In this document: positions 27,435 to 36,481 of the stretch, piece after piece | Position numbering within the stretch: the stretch's first letter is position 1 | Layout of the letters: every line of letters begins with the position of its first letter | Assembly: GCA_965603075.1 (NCBI GenBank) | Contig: CBFDBO010000013.1 | Coordinates: forward strand, 13,540-77,539 | Reading direction: 5' to 3' | Source: JABJOR01 sp965603075 | GTDB lineage: Bacteria > Pseudomonadota > Alphaproteobacteria > Rhodospirillales > Casp-alpha2 | Length of the DNA: 64,000 nt | Program-made: the position numbers and the translations under genes | The notes under the pieces: model-generated | Seen by the model: the letters and a program-made list of their open reading frames with translations, nothing else | Databases searched by the model: none | What the model was told of the DNA's origin: nothing

Positions 27435-28469
27435 ATGGCTGCTGATTTTGAATTAACTGATGAGGATCGTGATTCTCTATATAGGATGCCTCTCGGTATT
27501 TTGCCGCTTGAAACAAAAGCTTTAAGAAGTGCTCGGCTCGTTAAAAACTCACGATTAGAAACAATGGTAGAGCTGTTTTCTGATCCGGAAGCGGGCAGTG
27601 GGCAACTGGCAATTAAGGATCTACCACGGGAATTCAACTGGAAAGACCCAAATCACCCCGATTTAAGAATGATTACAAAATTAGGTCAGCTCAATAGCTA
27701 TGATGTTTATAGCATGCGCCTTGCTTTACGATCTTTAGATATCGATGTATCTGATATTGCCGCCCTCACTCTATCAGAAGCAAAAACAAAAGAACTAGCC
27801 ACCTATATGCGGTCTTTTACGCATCCGCTTATTCTTCAAATTTTTGGTGATGATGAAGCCAATAACATTAATTCATTTGATGATATTATTGAACTGTTTC
27901 GTAATCCTGATAAAGGGGACGCTTTAGCACGATTAAAACAGATGGCTGAAAAGCTAAATATGAAAGTAACACAAATTCCAACCTTCCTAGAAGATTATGG
28001 TGATATTTTCCTAGCGCTCAGTTACTACCGCCAATGTTTGGACCAAATTGAACCTATTGTAACAGAGTTCCTCGAAGGTTTGGTCGAAATGAGAAAGTCA
28101 TATCAGCTAAAAGACGACCGCCTGCTTCTTGCTATGACAAGAGATATTGAAGCCATCTTAAACGAAGGTACCGCAGGACTAACAGGTCGATTTGAAGCTT
28201 TTGATCGGGCGTCGGTTGATATGTGGAAAGAGATCTCGCCGGAACAATTCAGAAAAGTTGAAACCTTAATCCGTTCATCCCATGAAACAAATGGTGGGGT
28301 TCTATGCGCCCTGTGGGTAAAGATGAATACATGGGTGGAAGCCTTCCCCACATCAACATCAGGCAGTCCGAATAGAAGAGTTGAACTATTACAATCCGAA
28401 ATGAAACAAGGTATTGAAAAAATTAGTGAATTAGAAAGATCAGCGCCTAAATTATCAGCCATAAATTGA
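27435..28469 (+). CDS. Unknown protein, paralog A of a tandem pair
   Basis: 344-aa soluble protein without signal peptide or membrane helix. I do not recognise a named family. The central region (about residues 130-205) is the best conserved in its paralog: FGDDEANN...FDDIIELFRNPDK, then a block at residues 182-203 that is identical in both proteins (starts PTFLEDYGDIF, ends YYRQCLD). The C-terminal third is helical and includes LTGRFEAFDRAS and a Gly-Gly-Val-Leu-Cys segment. It is preceded by a 184-bp AT-rich region. Both genes lie antisense between fmt and truA. A protein-binding or signalling role is possible but unsupported. Confidence 0.75.
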   Translation: MAADFELTDEDRDSLYRMPLGILPLETKALRSARLVKNSRLETMVELFSDPEAGSGQLAIKDLPREFNWKDPNHPDLRMITKLGQLNSYDVYSMRLALRSLDIDVSDIAALTLSEAKTKELATYMRSFTHPLILQIFGDDEANNINSFDDIIELFRNPDKGDALARLKQMAEKLNMKVTQIPTFLEDYGDIFLALSYYRQCLDQIEPIVTEFLEGLVEMRKSYQLKDDRLLLAMTRDIEAILNEGTAGLTGRFEAFDRASVDMWKEISPEQFRKVETLIRSSHETNGGVLCALWVKMNTWVEAFPTSTSGSPNRRVELLQSEMKQGIEKISELERSAPKLSAIN

Positions 28470-28617
28470 TTATGGTTTGATTTCACTGCTTGTATTCTAT
28501 CATTCAGATTTCATCGAATTTTAATTATTATTACGTATATGTCTGCTACATTGTTAAATTTTTCATAATCGCGTACCTTAATGCTGCGCTAAAATTATAA
28601 TAACATATGAGCATGGC

Positions 28618-29673
28618 ATGACCGATACCGTATCAAAACAAGAAGATGAAATGGGGCCCATCTCTGAGGCTGACCAAAATTCACTTTTTGCGATCCCCCT
28701 TGGCTACATGCCTCTTGAAACAAAATCATTAAAATCAGCCCGCCTTATCAAAAATGCCCGTATGGAAACGGTGGTTGAGTTTTTTAGTGGTCACGGCACA
28801 GGAAGCGGGCAATTACTGATCAAAGATTTGCCTACACATTTTGGTTGGAAATCAAACCATCCTGATATGCGGGTTATTACAAAACTTGGTAACCTCGCAA
28901 GTTATGATGTCTACAGTTTACGTCTTGCCGTACGAGAACTTGAAATCCCAATTCAAAATTTTTCCGCTCTTCGCTTGTCACCCGACAAAACACAGGAGCT
29001 GACCTCTTATATGTCATCTTTTACGCGACCATTGATTGTGCAAATTTTTGGTGATGATGAAGACTGTAACATTGAAAACTTTGACGATATTCTAGCCTTA
29101 TTCCGATCTCCTGATAAAAAAAACGCCCTTGATCGGTTAAAACAAATGGCAGCAAAATTATCAATTCGCCCCGATCAAGTTCCAACGTTCTTGGAAGACT
29201 ACGGCGACATCTTTTTAGCGCTGAGCTATTACCGCCAATGCTTGGATGAAATCGAACCAATTATCACAAATTTTCTTGAAAGCATGCAGGAGCTTAAAAA
29301 CTCTTACCAATTTAAAGAAGACCGATCTCTACAAAAAGCAGCACAAGAAGTTGAAGCGGTTTTAAACGAGGGTATGGCCGGTCTTACAGGACGTTTCGAG
29401 GCCTTTGACCGATCTTCATCTAATATGTGGCACGATATTTCTGCTGAAAAATTCCGTAGAGTCGAAAACTTAATACGCGGCTACCATGTTACTAATGGCG
29501 GCGTTCTATGTGCGTTAGGATTAAAAATGACCGTCTGGGCCGACGCATTTCCAACAGCGGAATCTGGAAGCCCCACGAGACGTGCTGAATTGTTGCAATC
29601 TGATATTCGGCAAGGCATTGAAAAAATTAGTGAGTTGGAAGCCAACGCGCCTAAGCTTTCCGAAATTAACTAA
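28618..29673 (+). CDS. Unknown protein, paralog B of a tandem pair
   Basis: 351-aa paralog of the preceding gene; well over half the residues match by eye along the whole length. The N-terminus (MPLETKSLKSARLIKNARME), the block at residues 189-210 and the C-terminal EKISELEANAPKLSEIN correspond directly to paralog A. No catalytic motif is evident. The 148-bp gap between the copies is AT-rich and could hold a separate promoter. The ATG at 28618 overlaps an upstream GCATG run and has no strong ribosome site. The stop is 6 bp from the fmt stop (convergent). Confidence 0.75.
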   Translation: MTDTVSKQEDEMGPISEADQNSLFAIPLGYMPLETKSLKSARLIKNARMETVVEFFSGHGTGSGQLLIKDLPTHFGWKSNHPDMRVITKLGNLASYDVYSLRLAVRELEIPIQNFSALRLSPDKTQELTSYMSSFTRPLIVQIFGDDEDCNIENFDDILALFRSPDKKNALDRLKQMAAKLSIRPDQVPTFLEDYGDIFLALSYYRQCLDEIEPIITNFLESMQELKNSYQFKEDRSLQKAAQEVEAVLNEGMAGLTGRFEAFDRSSSNMWHDISAEKFRRVENLIRGYHVTNGGVLCALGLKMTVWADAFPTAESGSPTRRAELLQSDIRQGIEKISELEANAPKLSEIN

Positions 29674-29679
29674 GCCGGT

Positions 29680-30621
29680 TCATTTAAGAATCTCACCAAC
29701 TCCTAAATTATATCCTCTCATGAACTCAGCAACATCCTGTGCTTTACGGCCAGAACGTTGCATTCTTGTGGGTACGAGCACCCCTTCACGACAGGCTATT
29801 GCCGGGCGATTATCAATGATTTCACCAGGCGTATGCGACGTATCAAAACCCTGACCAGAATTCTGAAATGGTTCATACTGAGCGTCTAATAACTTAATCC
29901 GCTCCTCATTGTGTTCAAACCAAGTTCCGGGCCACGGATCAAATGCTTTTACCATCCGAGCTAAGACCTCGGCGCTTTGTTGCCAATCCACACGGGCTTC
30001 AGCAGGGCTTAATTTCTTGGCATAGGTCACCCCATCGCTGGATTGCGGTATTGCTATTGCCGTTCCACCGGATAAATCGCCAACAACATCCATACAGGCT
30101 CTGGCTCCAACTTCAGAAAGCGTATCATGCAAAGAGCCGCCCGTTGTCGCTAATGTAATAGGAACAATCGATCGCGCATATACAGCCCCTGTATCAAGCC
30201 CTTCATCCATGGCCATAATGCAAACACCGCTTTGCGTATCTCCAGCCAGAATTGCCCGTTGAATGGGGGCTGCACCCCGCCAGCGGGGTAAAAGGGACGC
30301 GTGTACATTTATACACCCCATTGCTGGTGCCTCTAATACTTCTTTGGGCAAGATCAACCCATAGGCTACCACCACAGCCAGATCAGCGTTTAATTCAGCA
30401 AATTCTAAACGGTCATTCTTTGATTTAAAGTTTTCCGGGGTGCGAACAGACATTCCCATTTCCAAGGCTGCTGCATGCACGGGGCAAGGACGTTCTTTGT
30501 GGCCCCGGCCCGCAGGGCGGGGCGGTTGAGCATAGACACACAATATGTCGTGACCAGCGTCCTGCAACGCGCGCAGGCTTGGCACTGAAAAATCAGGACT
30601 TCCCATAAAGATTATACGCAT
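29680..30621 (-). CDS. fmt: Methionyl-tRNA formyltransferase
   Basis: Transfers formyl from 10-formyl-THF to initiator Met-tRNA. 313 aa. The N-terminal formyltransferase domain shows MRIIFMGSPDFSVPSLRAL and the catalytic region INVHASLLPRWRGAAPIQRA, plus a DEGLDTGAVY motif. The C-terminal OB-like domain includes AFDPWPGTWF. It lies 33 bp downstream of def on the same strand, the classic def-fmt operon. Confidence 0.97.
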   Translation of the reverse strand: MRIIFMGSPDFSVPSLRALQDAGHDILCVYAQPPRPAGRGHKERPCPVHAAALEMGMSVRTPENFKSKNDRLEFAELNADLAVVVAYGLILPKEVLEAPAMGCINVHASLLPRWRGAAPIQRAILAGDTQSGVCIMAMDEGLDTGAVYARSIVPITLATTGGSLHDTLSEVGARACMDVVGDLSGGTAIAIPQSSDGVTYAKKLSPAEARVDWQQSAEVLARMVKAFDPWPGTWFEHNEERIKLLDAQYEPFQNSGQGFDTSHTPGEIIDNRPAIACREGVLVPTRMQRSGRKAQDVAEFMRGYNLGVGEILK

Positions 30622-30654
30622 GGATGTAGCCCCTTATTTCATTCTGCTGATTAA

Positions 30655-31179
30655 TCAGGCGGTTGTTAAATTGCCTGATCGTTTGGCTTTATTGAGTTTA
30701 CGCAAGATCATATTACGTTTGATTGACGATACATGATCAACAAATAAAACACCGTCCAGATGATCTATTTCATGCTGGATACACGTTGCCAGCATTTCAT
30801 CGGCCTCTAATTCCTGTTGCTTATTATCACGATCAAGATAACGAACCCGAATTGTTTCGGGGCGTTCTACCTCGGCGTAATATTCCGGTAAGGAAAGGCA
30901 ACCTTCTTCTTTGAGCACGATCTGATCTGATTCCCAGACAACTTCTGGGTTGATCATTCCCAACCGTTGGGGGTCTTCATCTGCTCGAGCAACATCAATA
31001 ACAATAACCCGCTTCAGTATCCCCACTTGAGGAGCAGCCAATCCAACGCCGTGCGCGTCATACATGGTTTCCATCATATCATCGAGCAATGTGCGAATTT
31101 CGTCATTCACATCATCGACGGGTTGGGATATTTTCTTTAATCGCGGATCAGGTGCCACAATAATGGGTAATCTGGACAC
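30655..31179 (-). CDS. def: Peptide deformylase
   Basis: Removes the N-formyl group from new proteins. 174 aa with all three metal-site motifs: GVGLAAPQVG, EEGCLSLPEY (Cys ligand) and QHEIDHLDGVLF (two His ligands and catalytic Glu). First gene of the def-fmt unit and divergent from rmuC. The 217-bp intergenic region contains a tandem 31-bp repeat just upstream of the start. Confidence 0.97.
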   Translation of the reverse strand: MSRLPIIVAPDPRLKKISQPVDDVNDEIRTLLDDMMETMYDAHGVGLAAPQVGILKRVIVIDVARADEDPQRLGMINPEVVWESDQIVLKEEGCLSLPEYYAEVERPETIRVRYLDRDNKQQELEADEMLATCIQHEIDHLDGVLFVDHVSSIKRNMILRKLNKAKRSGNLTTA

Positions 31180-31199
31180 AGGGTTATCCTCTTATAAAT

Positions 31200-31261
31200 A
31201 ATAGTGAGTACGCAAAACGCTCAACAAAATAATGGTGATCGTGCAAAACACTCAACAAAAA
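31200..31261. repeat. Tandem 31-bp direct repeat upstream of def
   Basis: Two adjacent 31-bp units (31200-31230, 31231-31261). The right half of each is nearly identical: GCAAAACGCTCAACAAAA versus GCAAAACACTCAACAAAA, with one difference. It lies 21-82 bp upstream of the def start, in the expected promoter region. It could be a duplicated regulatory site or a chance slippage duplication. Confidence 0.6.
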
Positions 31262-31396
31262 AACCATTTCTGCCCTTCACATATTGCGTTGCCCCCCAAT
31301 CGTCAAGGTTTTGAGGGTAATCTTTCATAATTTTCTGTGAAATTTCACCCCTTGTTGGTGCTTCCCATTTCTTCAAATGAGCGCTACAAATGAGCT

Positions 31397-32500
31397 ATGA
31401 TAAACGATTCTCTTATATTAGGACTTCTTGTTCTAATCGGATTTGCCGGGATGGCCATAATGATCATCCGAAATGCACGCGCGCGCCAAAATATCGATGG
31501 CGATCTATCCAACGTCTTAATATCCATGCAAGAGACATCCGAAAGATTGGGAACAACCCAAACGGTATTGGCAGATCGTGTGCAACAAGGGCAAGCCCAA
31601 TTAAATCAGCGTCTGGATAGCCTGCAAAACCGTTTGGGTGATAGTCTTGCCAAACAAACGGAGAAAACCGGGGACAGCCTTAAATCTTTACATGAACGCT
31701 TGGCCGTAATCGATGCGGCCCAGAAAAATATTACCGATCTATCCCAGCAAATGGTTGGCTTGCAGGATATCTTATCCAATAAACAAGCCCGTGGGGCTTT
31801 TGGTGAAATTCAGCTCAATGATTTGGTGACCAGTATTTTGCCGCCCAATGCCTACGAGTTTCAATCGACCCTCTCCAACGGTAAAAGACCTGATTGTATG
31901 TTGTTACTACCTTTGCCGCCGGGATCCATCGCCATTGATGCTAAATTTCCATTAGATTCCTACGAAGCCCTTCGCAATGCTAAGGATGATGTTGCAAAGT
32001 TACATGCTACACGTTCATTTTCGTCAGATGTAAAAAAGCACGTGGTTGCCATCTCTGAGAAATACATTCTTCCCGGTGAAACGGCTGAATCAGCCCTTAT
32101 GTTTTTACCCTCAGAAGCGGTCTATGCCGAATTGCACGCCAATTTCCGCAACGTGATTGAAGAAAGTTATAAGCGTCGTGTATGGATCGTCTCTCCAACC
32201 ACATTAATGGCAACACTCAATACAGTTCGCGCAGTATTAAAAGATGCCCGCATGAAAGAACAAGCCGGATTAATTCAAGAACAGGTATTGAAAATGATGG
32301 GCGACGTCGTCCGGTTGGATGATCGCGTGGGTAAATTACGAACCCACTTTAATCAAGCTGAAAAAGATATTATTGATATCGAAACATCTTCTAAAAAAAT
32401 CTCGTCCCATGGGAATAAGATAGAGGCCATGCAGCTTGGCAACGACGCCTCTCCGGCTGAGGAATTAACCCCTCCTTCTCCGGTCTTACCGAATGCCTAA
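31397..32500 (+). CDS. rmuC: DNA recombination protein RmuC
   Basis: 367-aa RmuC protein, thought to limit inversions at short inverted repeats. An N-terminal membrane helix (residues 3-23) is followed by a coiled coil (about 35-115; MQETSERLGTTQTVLADRVQ region) and the nuclease-like RmuC domain (RGAFGEIQLNDLV; IAIDAKFPLDSYEAL; VWIVSPTTLMATLNTVR). Divergent from def, a common arrangement in this class. Its end overlaps the start of the SLC13 permease gene by 8 bp. Confidence 0.95.
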   Translation: MINDSLILGLLVLIGFAGMAIMIIRNARARQNIDGDLSNVLISMQETSERLGTTQTVLADRVQQGQAQLNQRLDSLQNRLGDSLAKQTEKTGDSLKSLHERLAVIDAAQKNITDLSQQMVGLQDILSNKQARGAFGEIQLNDLVTSILPPNAYEFQSTLSNGKRPDCMLLLPLPPGSIAIDAKFPLDSYEALRNAKDDVAKLHATRSFSSDVKKHVVAISEKYILPGETAESALMFLPSEAVYAELHANFRNVIEESYKRRVWIVSPTTLMATLNTVRAVLKDARMKEQAGLIQEQVLKMMGDVVRLDDRVGKLRTHFNQAEKDIIDIETSSKKISSHGNKIEAMQLGNDASPAEELTPPSPVLPNA

Positions 32501-33890
32501 TCTAGCAAAACCATCACACATTATTGCCATTTGCAGCAGCATGGCCGCCATCATACTATTCTTTATGCCTTCCCCTGAGGGCTTTAACCCCTTTGCCTTT
32601 CAGGGTGCGGCACTTGCCTTATTCTGTATTGGCTTATATGCAACCGGGGCCTTGCCAGAAGCCTTCACCGCCATGACGTTTTTTGCTTTGGCTATGTTGT
32701 TGGAAATCGCCCCTGCCAACATTGTATTTTCGGGCTTTGAATCCCCCGCCTTTTGGTTGGTTCTGGGTGGGTTTGTCGTCGGTATAGCCGTCAATAAAAC
32801 CGGTCTTGGTGTACGCATCGCTGACAGTGCCATTTCAAAATTTGGCACGCAATATCATTTCCTAGTAGCCGGACTAATCATCACTGGAATTGCGCTGTCA
32901 TTTGTCATGCCATCCACAATGGGGAGAGAAATCCTGTTAATCCCCATTGTGGTACTGCTAACAGAACGATTAGGCTATGACGTTGGCTCCCCGGAGAAAA
33001 CAGGTCTCATCATGGCTGCTGCGATAGGTACATGGTTACCCGCTGCGGCCATCTTACCAGCCAATGTTCCCAATATGATTATCACCGGCATGGCAGAATC
33101 GCTCTATGGCGAAGTCTTTCAATATGGTGAGTATTTATTATTACATTTTCCCGTAACCGGATTTCTACGCGCGATTATCATCTTCGGTGTCATTATTATT
33201 TTATTTCCAAAGTCCCGCTCTGAACGTGTTCAAGCAACCAATGATGAAAAGTCAGATCAACGAAAAGATCGTTCGGGTCAGAACCTGTTATCTGTCATTT
33301 TAATTTTGACGCTGGCTTTGTGGGCGACAGATTTTATCCACCATATATCACCCGCATGGATCGCCCTTGGTGCTGCTGTTATCTGCCTGATACCTGCCCT
33401 CAAATTGGTATCCATGAAAGAATTCAGCTCTATGAACGTTAGCATGCTGATATACCTAGCCGCTATTTTCAGCCTTGGCCCCCTGATCGATTATTCCGGT
33501 GCCGGACAATTGCTCGGCCATTTGGTTTTGAAGGTCTTACCCCTTCAAACAGGTGCCGATTTTAACAATTTTTTATCCCTCGTGGGTTTAGGTGCCGCTA
33601 CGGGTGTAGCCTCCACCGCCCCTGGTGTAGGCGCGGTGCTAGGCCCCCTCAGTCAGGATTTAGCAATCGCTTCGGGATTACCTTTAAGAACTATTCTGAT
33701 GAGCTATGTTGTTGGATATTCAATGGTTTTGATGCCCTATCAAGTACCGCCGCTCATTATCGCCATGCAACTTGGCGGTGTTTCTTTACGAGACGGTACA
33801 AAAATCACCTTAACAATTGTTGCAATTTCATTTGTTGTGCTTATGCCGATAAATTACCTGTGGTGGAACTGGCTTGGAATGTTTAACTAA
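32493..33890 (+). CDS. SLC13/DASS family anion:sodium symporter
   Basis: 465-aa membrane protein with about 11-12 hydrophobic segments. The arrangement matches SLC13-type permeases: ALPEAFTAMTFFALAMLLEI, an FVMPSTMGREILLIPIV helix in the first half and ASTAPGVGAVLGPLSQDL in the second, each near the expected ion/substrate loop. Substrates of the family include dicarboxylates, sulfate and phosphate; here it is unknown. A short charged loop (NDEKSDQRKDRSGQN) separates the halves. Overlaps rmuC by 8 bp, suggesting translational coupling. Confidence 0.85.
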   Translation: MPNLAKPSHIIAICSSMAAIILFFMPSPEGFNPFAFQGAALALFCIGLYATGALPEAFTAMTFFALAMLLEIAPANIVFSGFESPAFWLVLGGFVVGIAVNKTGLGVRIADSAISKFGTQYHFLVAGLIITGIALSFVMPSTMGREILLIPIVVLLTERLGYDVGSPEKTGLIMAAAIGTWLPAAAILPANVPNMIITGMAESLYGEVFQYGEYLLLHFPVTGFLRAIIIFGVIIILFPKSRSERVQATNDEKSDQRKDRSGQNLLSVILILTLALWATDFIHHISPAWIALGAAVICLIPALKLVSMKEFSSMNVSMLIYLAAIFSLGPLIDYSGAGQLLGHLVLKVLPLQTGADFNNFLSLVGLGAATGVASTAPGVGAVLGPLSQDLAIASGLPLRTILMSYVVGYSMVLMPYQVPPLIIAMQLGGVSLRDGTKITLTIVAISFVVLMPINYLWWNWLGMFN

Positions 33891-33933
33891 ACCTATACGC
33901 AACCAACAACACTTGTATATCTGGTCCACCCAA

Positions 33934-33960
33934 CTACCTTATGGTAGAATAGTATATAAT
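33934..33960 (+). promoter_or_regulatory. Possible promoter and palindrome before the SPFH gene
   Basis: TATAAT (33955-33960) lies 27 bp upstream of the SPFH ATG at 33987. A small palindrome CTACC-TTAT-GGTAG (33934-33947) occupies the region just upstream, where a regulator could block RNA polymerase. No consensus -35 is seen. Confidence 0.4.
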
Positions 33961-33986
33961 GATTGCTACACTAGGGAGATAAGATA

Positions 33987-34958
33987 ATGGATATGGTTTT
34001 AGAAGGTTCGACAATATTCTTCATTGTCTTCGTCGTTCTGGGCCTCGCAGTGGTCTTTATGGGCGTGAAAATTGTCCCTCAGGGTATGGAATATCCTGTT
34101 GAGCGATTTGGGAAATATACCAAAACACTAAAACCTGGCCTCCATATCATTGTGCCTTTTGTGGATCGCATTTCTTATGAGATCAATATGCGCGAGCGGG
34201 TGATGGATGTTCCTTCGCAAGAAGTCATTACCAAAGATAACGCTATGGTCGGTGTCGACGGGGTTATTTTCTTTCAAGTGCTGGATGCGGCCCAAGCTTC
34301 TTATGAGGTGAATAATCTTGAAGTTGCTATTTTGAACCTGACCATGACCAACATTCGTACGGTCATGGGGTCCATGGATCTAGATGAACTTTTATCCCAA
34401 CGTGACCGGATCAATGATCGTTTGCTCACGGTGGTCGATCAGGCCACCAACCCTTGGGGTGTGAAAGTCACCCGAATTGAGATTAAGGATATTTCACCGC
34501 CACGCGATTTAGTCGAATCCATGGGCCGCCAGATGAAAGCCGAACGTGATAAACGTGCCAACATTCTGGAAGCCGAAGGATATAGACAAGCCGCAATCTT
34601 AAAAGCCGAAGGCGAAAAACAATCTAACATTTTAGAAGCGGAAGGACGTCGCGAAGCCGCCTACCGTGACGCCGAAGCCCGTGAGCGTGAAGCCGAGGCC
34701 GAAGCCAAAGCAACCGACATGGTCAGCCAAGCCATTACCAGTGGTAATACCCAAGCTATCAATTACTTTGTCGCCCAAAAATACATCGACGCCTTTAGCA
34801 AGCTTGCCACCTCGCGCAGCGATAAAGTCATCATGATGCCCATGGAGGCCACTGCCATGCTAAGCTCGCTTGGTGGTATCGCTGAGATTGGTAAAGAAAT
34901 ATTCTCAAAGAGTGACACCAAATCCAGTGGCAGTGTACCAGACTCTACAAAAGACTAA
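33987..34958 (+). CDS. SPFH/band-7 membrane protein (QmcA/paraslipin-like)
   Basis: 323-aa stomatin-family protein anchored by an N-terminal helix (residues 8-28). The SPFH domain covers about 30-190 (VPQGMEYPVERFGKYTKTLKPGLH, ending near EIKDISPPRDLVESM). A long charged coiled coil (about 190-250) is built of repeated AEG(Y/E)-type units. These proteins organise membrane microdomains and assemble with NfeD partners. The nfeD-like gene follows after 36 bp, so the pair is an operon. Confidence 0.94.
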   Translation: MDMVLEGSTIFFIVFVVLGLAVVFMGVKIVPQGMEYPVERFGKYTKTLKPGLHIIVPFVDRISYEINMRERVMDVPSQEVITKDNAMVGVDGVIFFQVLDAAQASYEVNNLEVAILNLTMTNIRTVMGSMDLDELLSQRDRINDRLLTVVDQATNPWGVKVTRIEIKDISPPRDLVESMGRQMKAERDKRANILEAEGYRQAAILKAEGEKQSNILEAEGRREAAYRDAEAREREAEAEAKATDMVSQAITSGNTQAINYFVAQKYIDAFSKLATSRSDKVIMMPMEATAMLSSLGGIAEIGKEIFSKSDTKSSGSVPDSTKD

Positions 34959-34994
34959 TAACGCCGTGGTGCGTTTATGTGAAAGGCTATAATC

Positions 34995-35450
34995 GTGATT
35001 GAATTTTTTGAAGGCCTTACCTATTGGCAATGGGGCATTCTGGCTATTGTCTTGGTATTCTTTGAAATCACCTTACCCGGTGTTATTTTCCTTTGGGTTG
35101 GAATAGGTGCGGGCATTACCGGGATTATCTTATCAATATTCCCCGAAATATCGTGGGAGATTCAATTCGTCCTATTTGCTACTCTCAGCATCACTGCCAG
35201 CATCGCTGGTCGCATGTGGGTCACCCGCAACCCCATACAAACGGACCATCCCAATCTCAATCAACGTGAACGCCAACATATTGGACGCACAGCCCCCCTA
35301 ACCGACCCCATTCTAAATGGTCGCGGCACCCTTCAACTTGATGGCACCATCTGGAAGATCAAAGGTCCCGATACAGACGCCGGACAAACGGTACAAGTGG
35401 TTGACACAGAGGGCACGACGTTGATTGTTGAATTAACAAGCGATGACTAA
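34995..35450 (+). CDS. NfeD family protein
   Basis: 151 aa, short NfeD type. Begins at GTG 34995, with a GAAAGG ribosome site at 34981-34986. Three hydrophobic segments (about 10-27, 29-48, 53-70) precede a soluble OB-fold domain (GRTAPLTDPILNGRGTLQLDGTIW, about residues 98-121). Short NfeD proteins partner SPFH proteins such as QmcA; the adjacent upstream gene supplies that partner. The role in membrane organisation is family knowledge. Confidence 0.92.
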   Translation: MIEFFEGLTYWQWGILAIVLVFFEITLPGVIFLWVGIGAGITGIILSIFPEISWEIQFVLFATLSITASIAGRMWVTRNPIQTDHPNLNQRERQHIGRTAPLTDPILNGRGTLQLDGTIWKIKGPDTDAGQTVQVVDTEGTTLIVELTSDD

Positions 35451-35471
35451 TATAAAATTTACATGCGAGAT

Positions 35472-36065
35472 CTAAACAGGTCGCCGCGCACGCAGCGCTG
35501 TTGATAAGGTTCCTTCATCTAAATAGTCCAGCTCTCCTCCCACGGGAACACCGTGAGCGAGCGCGGTTACTTTGACAAGGCTAGCGGTTAAACGTTCCGC
35601 GATGTAGTGAGAGGTGGTTTGCCCGTCTACTGTGGCGCTAAGGGCCAGGATAACTTCCGCAATGCCCTCTTTATTAGCGCGGCCAACCAGTCCCGGAATA
35701 TTTAAATCCTCTGGTCCTACGCCATCAAGAGCTGACAGTGTCCCCCCCAGTACATGATACGCCCCCCGAAACACACCTGTGCGTTCCAGCGCCCAAAGGT
35801 CGGCGACGTCTTCGACGACGCAGATCAGCGTTTTATCTCGTTTGGGGTTTTCGCAAACGGCACAAGGATCATTGGTATCAATATTACCACAGATCGAGCA
35901 GGTTCGGATGCCTTCATTCACATCTTCCAAGGCTCTAATCAAAGGTTGCAACAAGCTTTCGCGCCGTTTGATTAGGTATAATACTACCCGCCTTGCCGAA
36001 CGCGGTCCCAGTCCCGGCAAGCGGGATAGGTGTTGGACCAACCGTTCAATGGCAGCATCTTGCAT
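35472..36065 (-). CDS. recR: Recombination protein RecR
   Basis: RecFOR-pathway ring protein that helps load RecA on gapped DNA. 197 aa: helix-hairpin-helix (SRLPGLGPRSARRVVLYLI), the four-cysteine zinc finger (CSICGNIDTNDPCAVC) and a Toprim domain (LICVVEDVADLWALE). Follows ybaB by 14 bp on the same strand. dnaX, usually directly upstream of ybaB-recR, is here about 7 kb away, also on the minus strand. Confidence 0.97.
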   Translation of the reverse strand: MQDAAIERLVQHLSRLPGLGPRSARRVVLYLIKRRESLLQPLIRALEDVNEGIRTCSICGNIDTNDPCAVCENPKRDKTLICVVEDVADLWALERTGVFRGAYHVLGGTLSALDGVGPEDLNIPGLVGRANKEGIAEVILALSATVDGQTTSHYIAERLTASLVKVTALAHGVPVGGELDYLDEGTLSTALRARRPV

Positions 36066-36079
36066 AAGTGAATGCTCCT

Positions 36080-36403
36080 TTAGAAGGGCAGTTCCATACC
36101 GGGAGGTAATTCAAGCCCCCCCGTTAATTCAGACATTTTTTCTTTATTAATGGCTTCTGATTTTGTTTTGGCATCATTGATAGCCGCAACGATCAAATCT
36201 TCCAGCATGTCTGCGTCACCTTCACCAACTAACGATGGGTCAATTTTACAGCTTTTCGCCGCCCCTTTGCCCGTCAAGGTGACCTCCACCATGCCACCAC
36301 CAGACGCGCCAGTGACTTCTATGTTTTCCAGTTCAGCTTGCATACTCTGCATGCGAGCCTGCATTTCCTGCGCCTGTTTCATCATTTTGCCCATATTCAT
36401 CAT
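36080..36403 (-). CDS. YbaB/EbfC family nucleoid-associated protein
   Basis: 107-aa DNA-binding protein of the YbaB family. The N-terminal helix is Met/Gln-rich (MMKQAQEMQARMQSMQAEL), followed by VEVTLTGKGAAKSCKIDPSL and the long DLIVAAINDAKTKSEA helix, then a Pro/Gly-rich tail. It is encoded directly upstream of recR, the usual association. It diverges from the exonuclease gene; the start regions are 78 bp apart. Confidence 0.95.
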   Translation of the reverse strand: MMNMGKMMKQAQEMQARMQSMQAELENIEVTGASGGGMVEVTLTGKGAAKSCKIDPSLVGEGDADMLEDLIVAAINDAKTKSEAINKEKMSELTGGLELPPGMELPF

Positions 36404-36481
36404 CTTGATACTCCGAATAAAAAAAGAGAGTGTTTATATTGTTCGTTAAAGCCGTGTATAACAGGGTTGAGAGGGAGAGTC

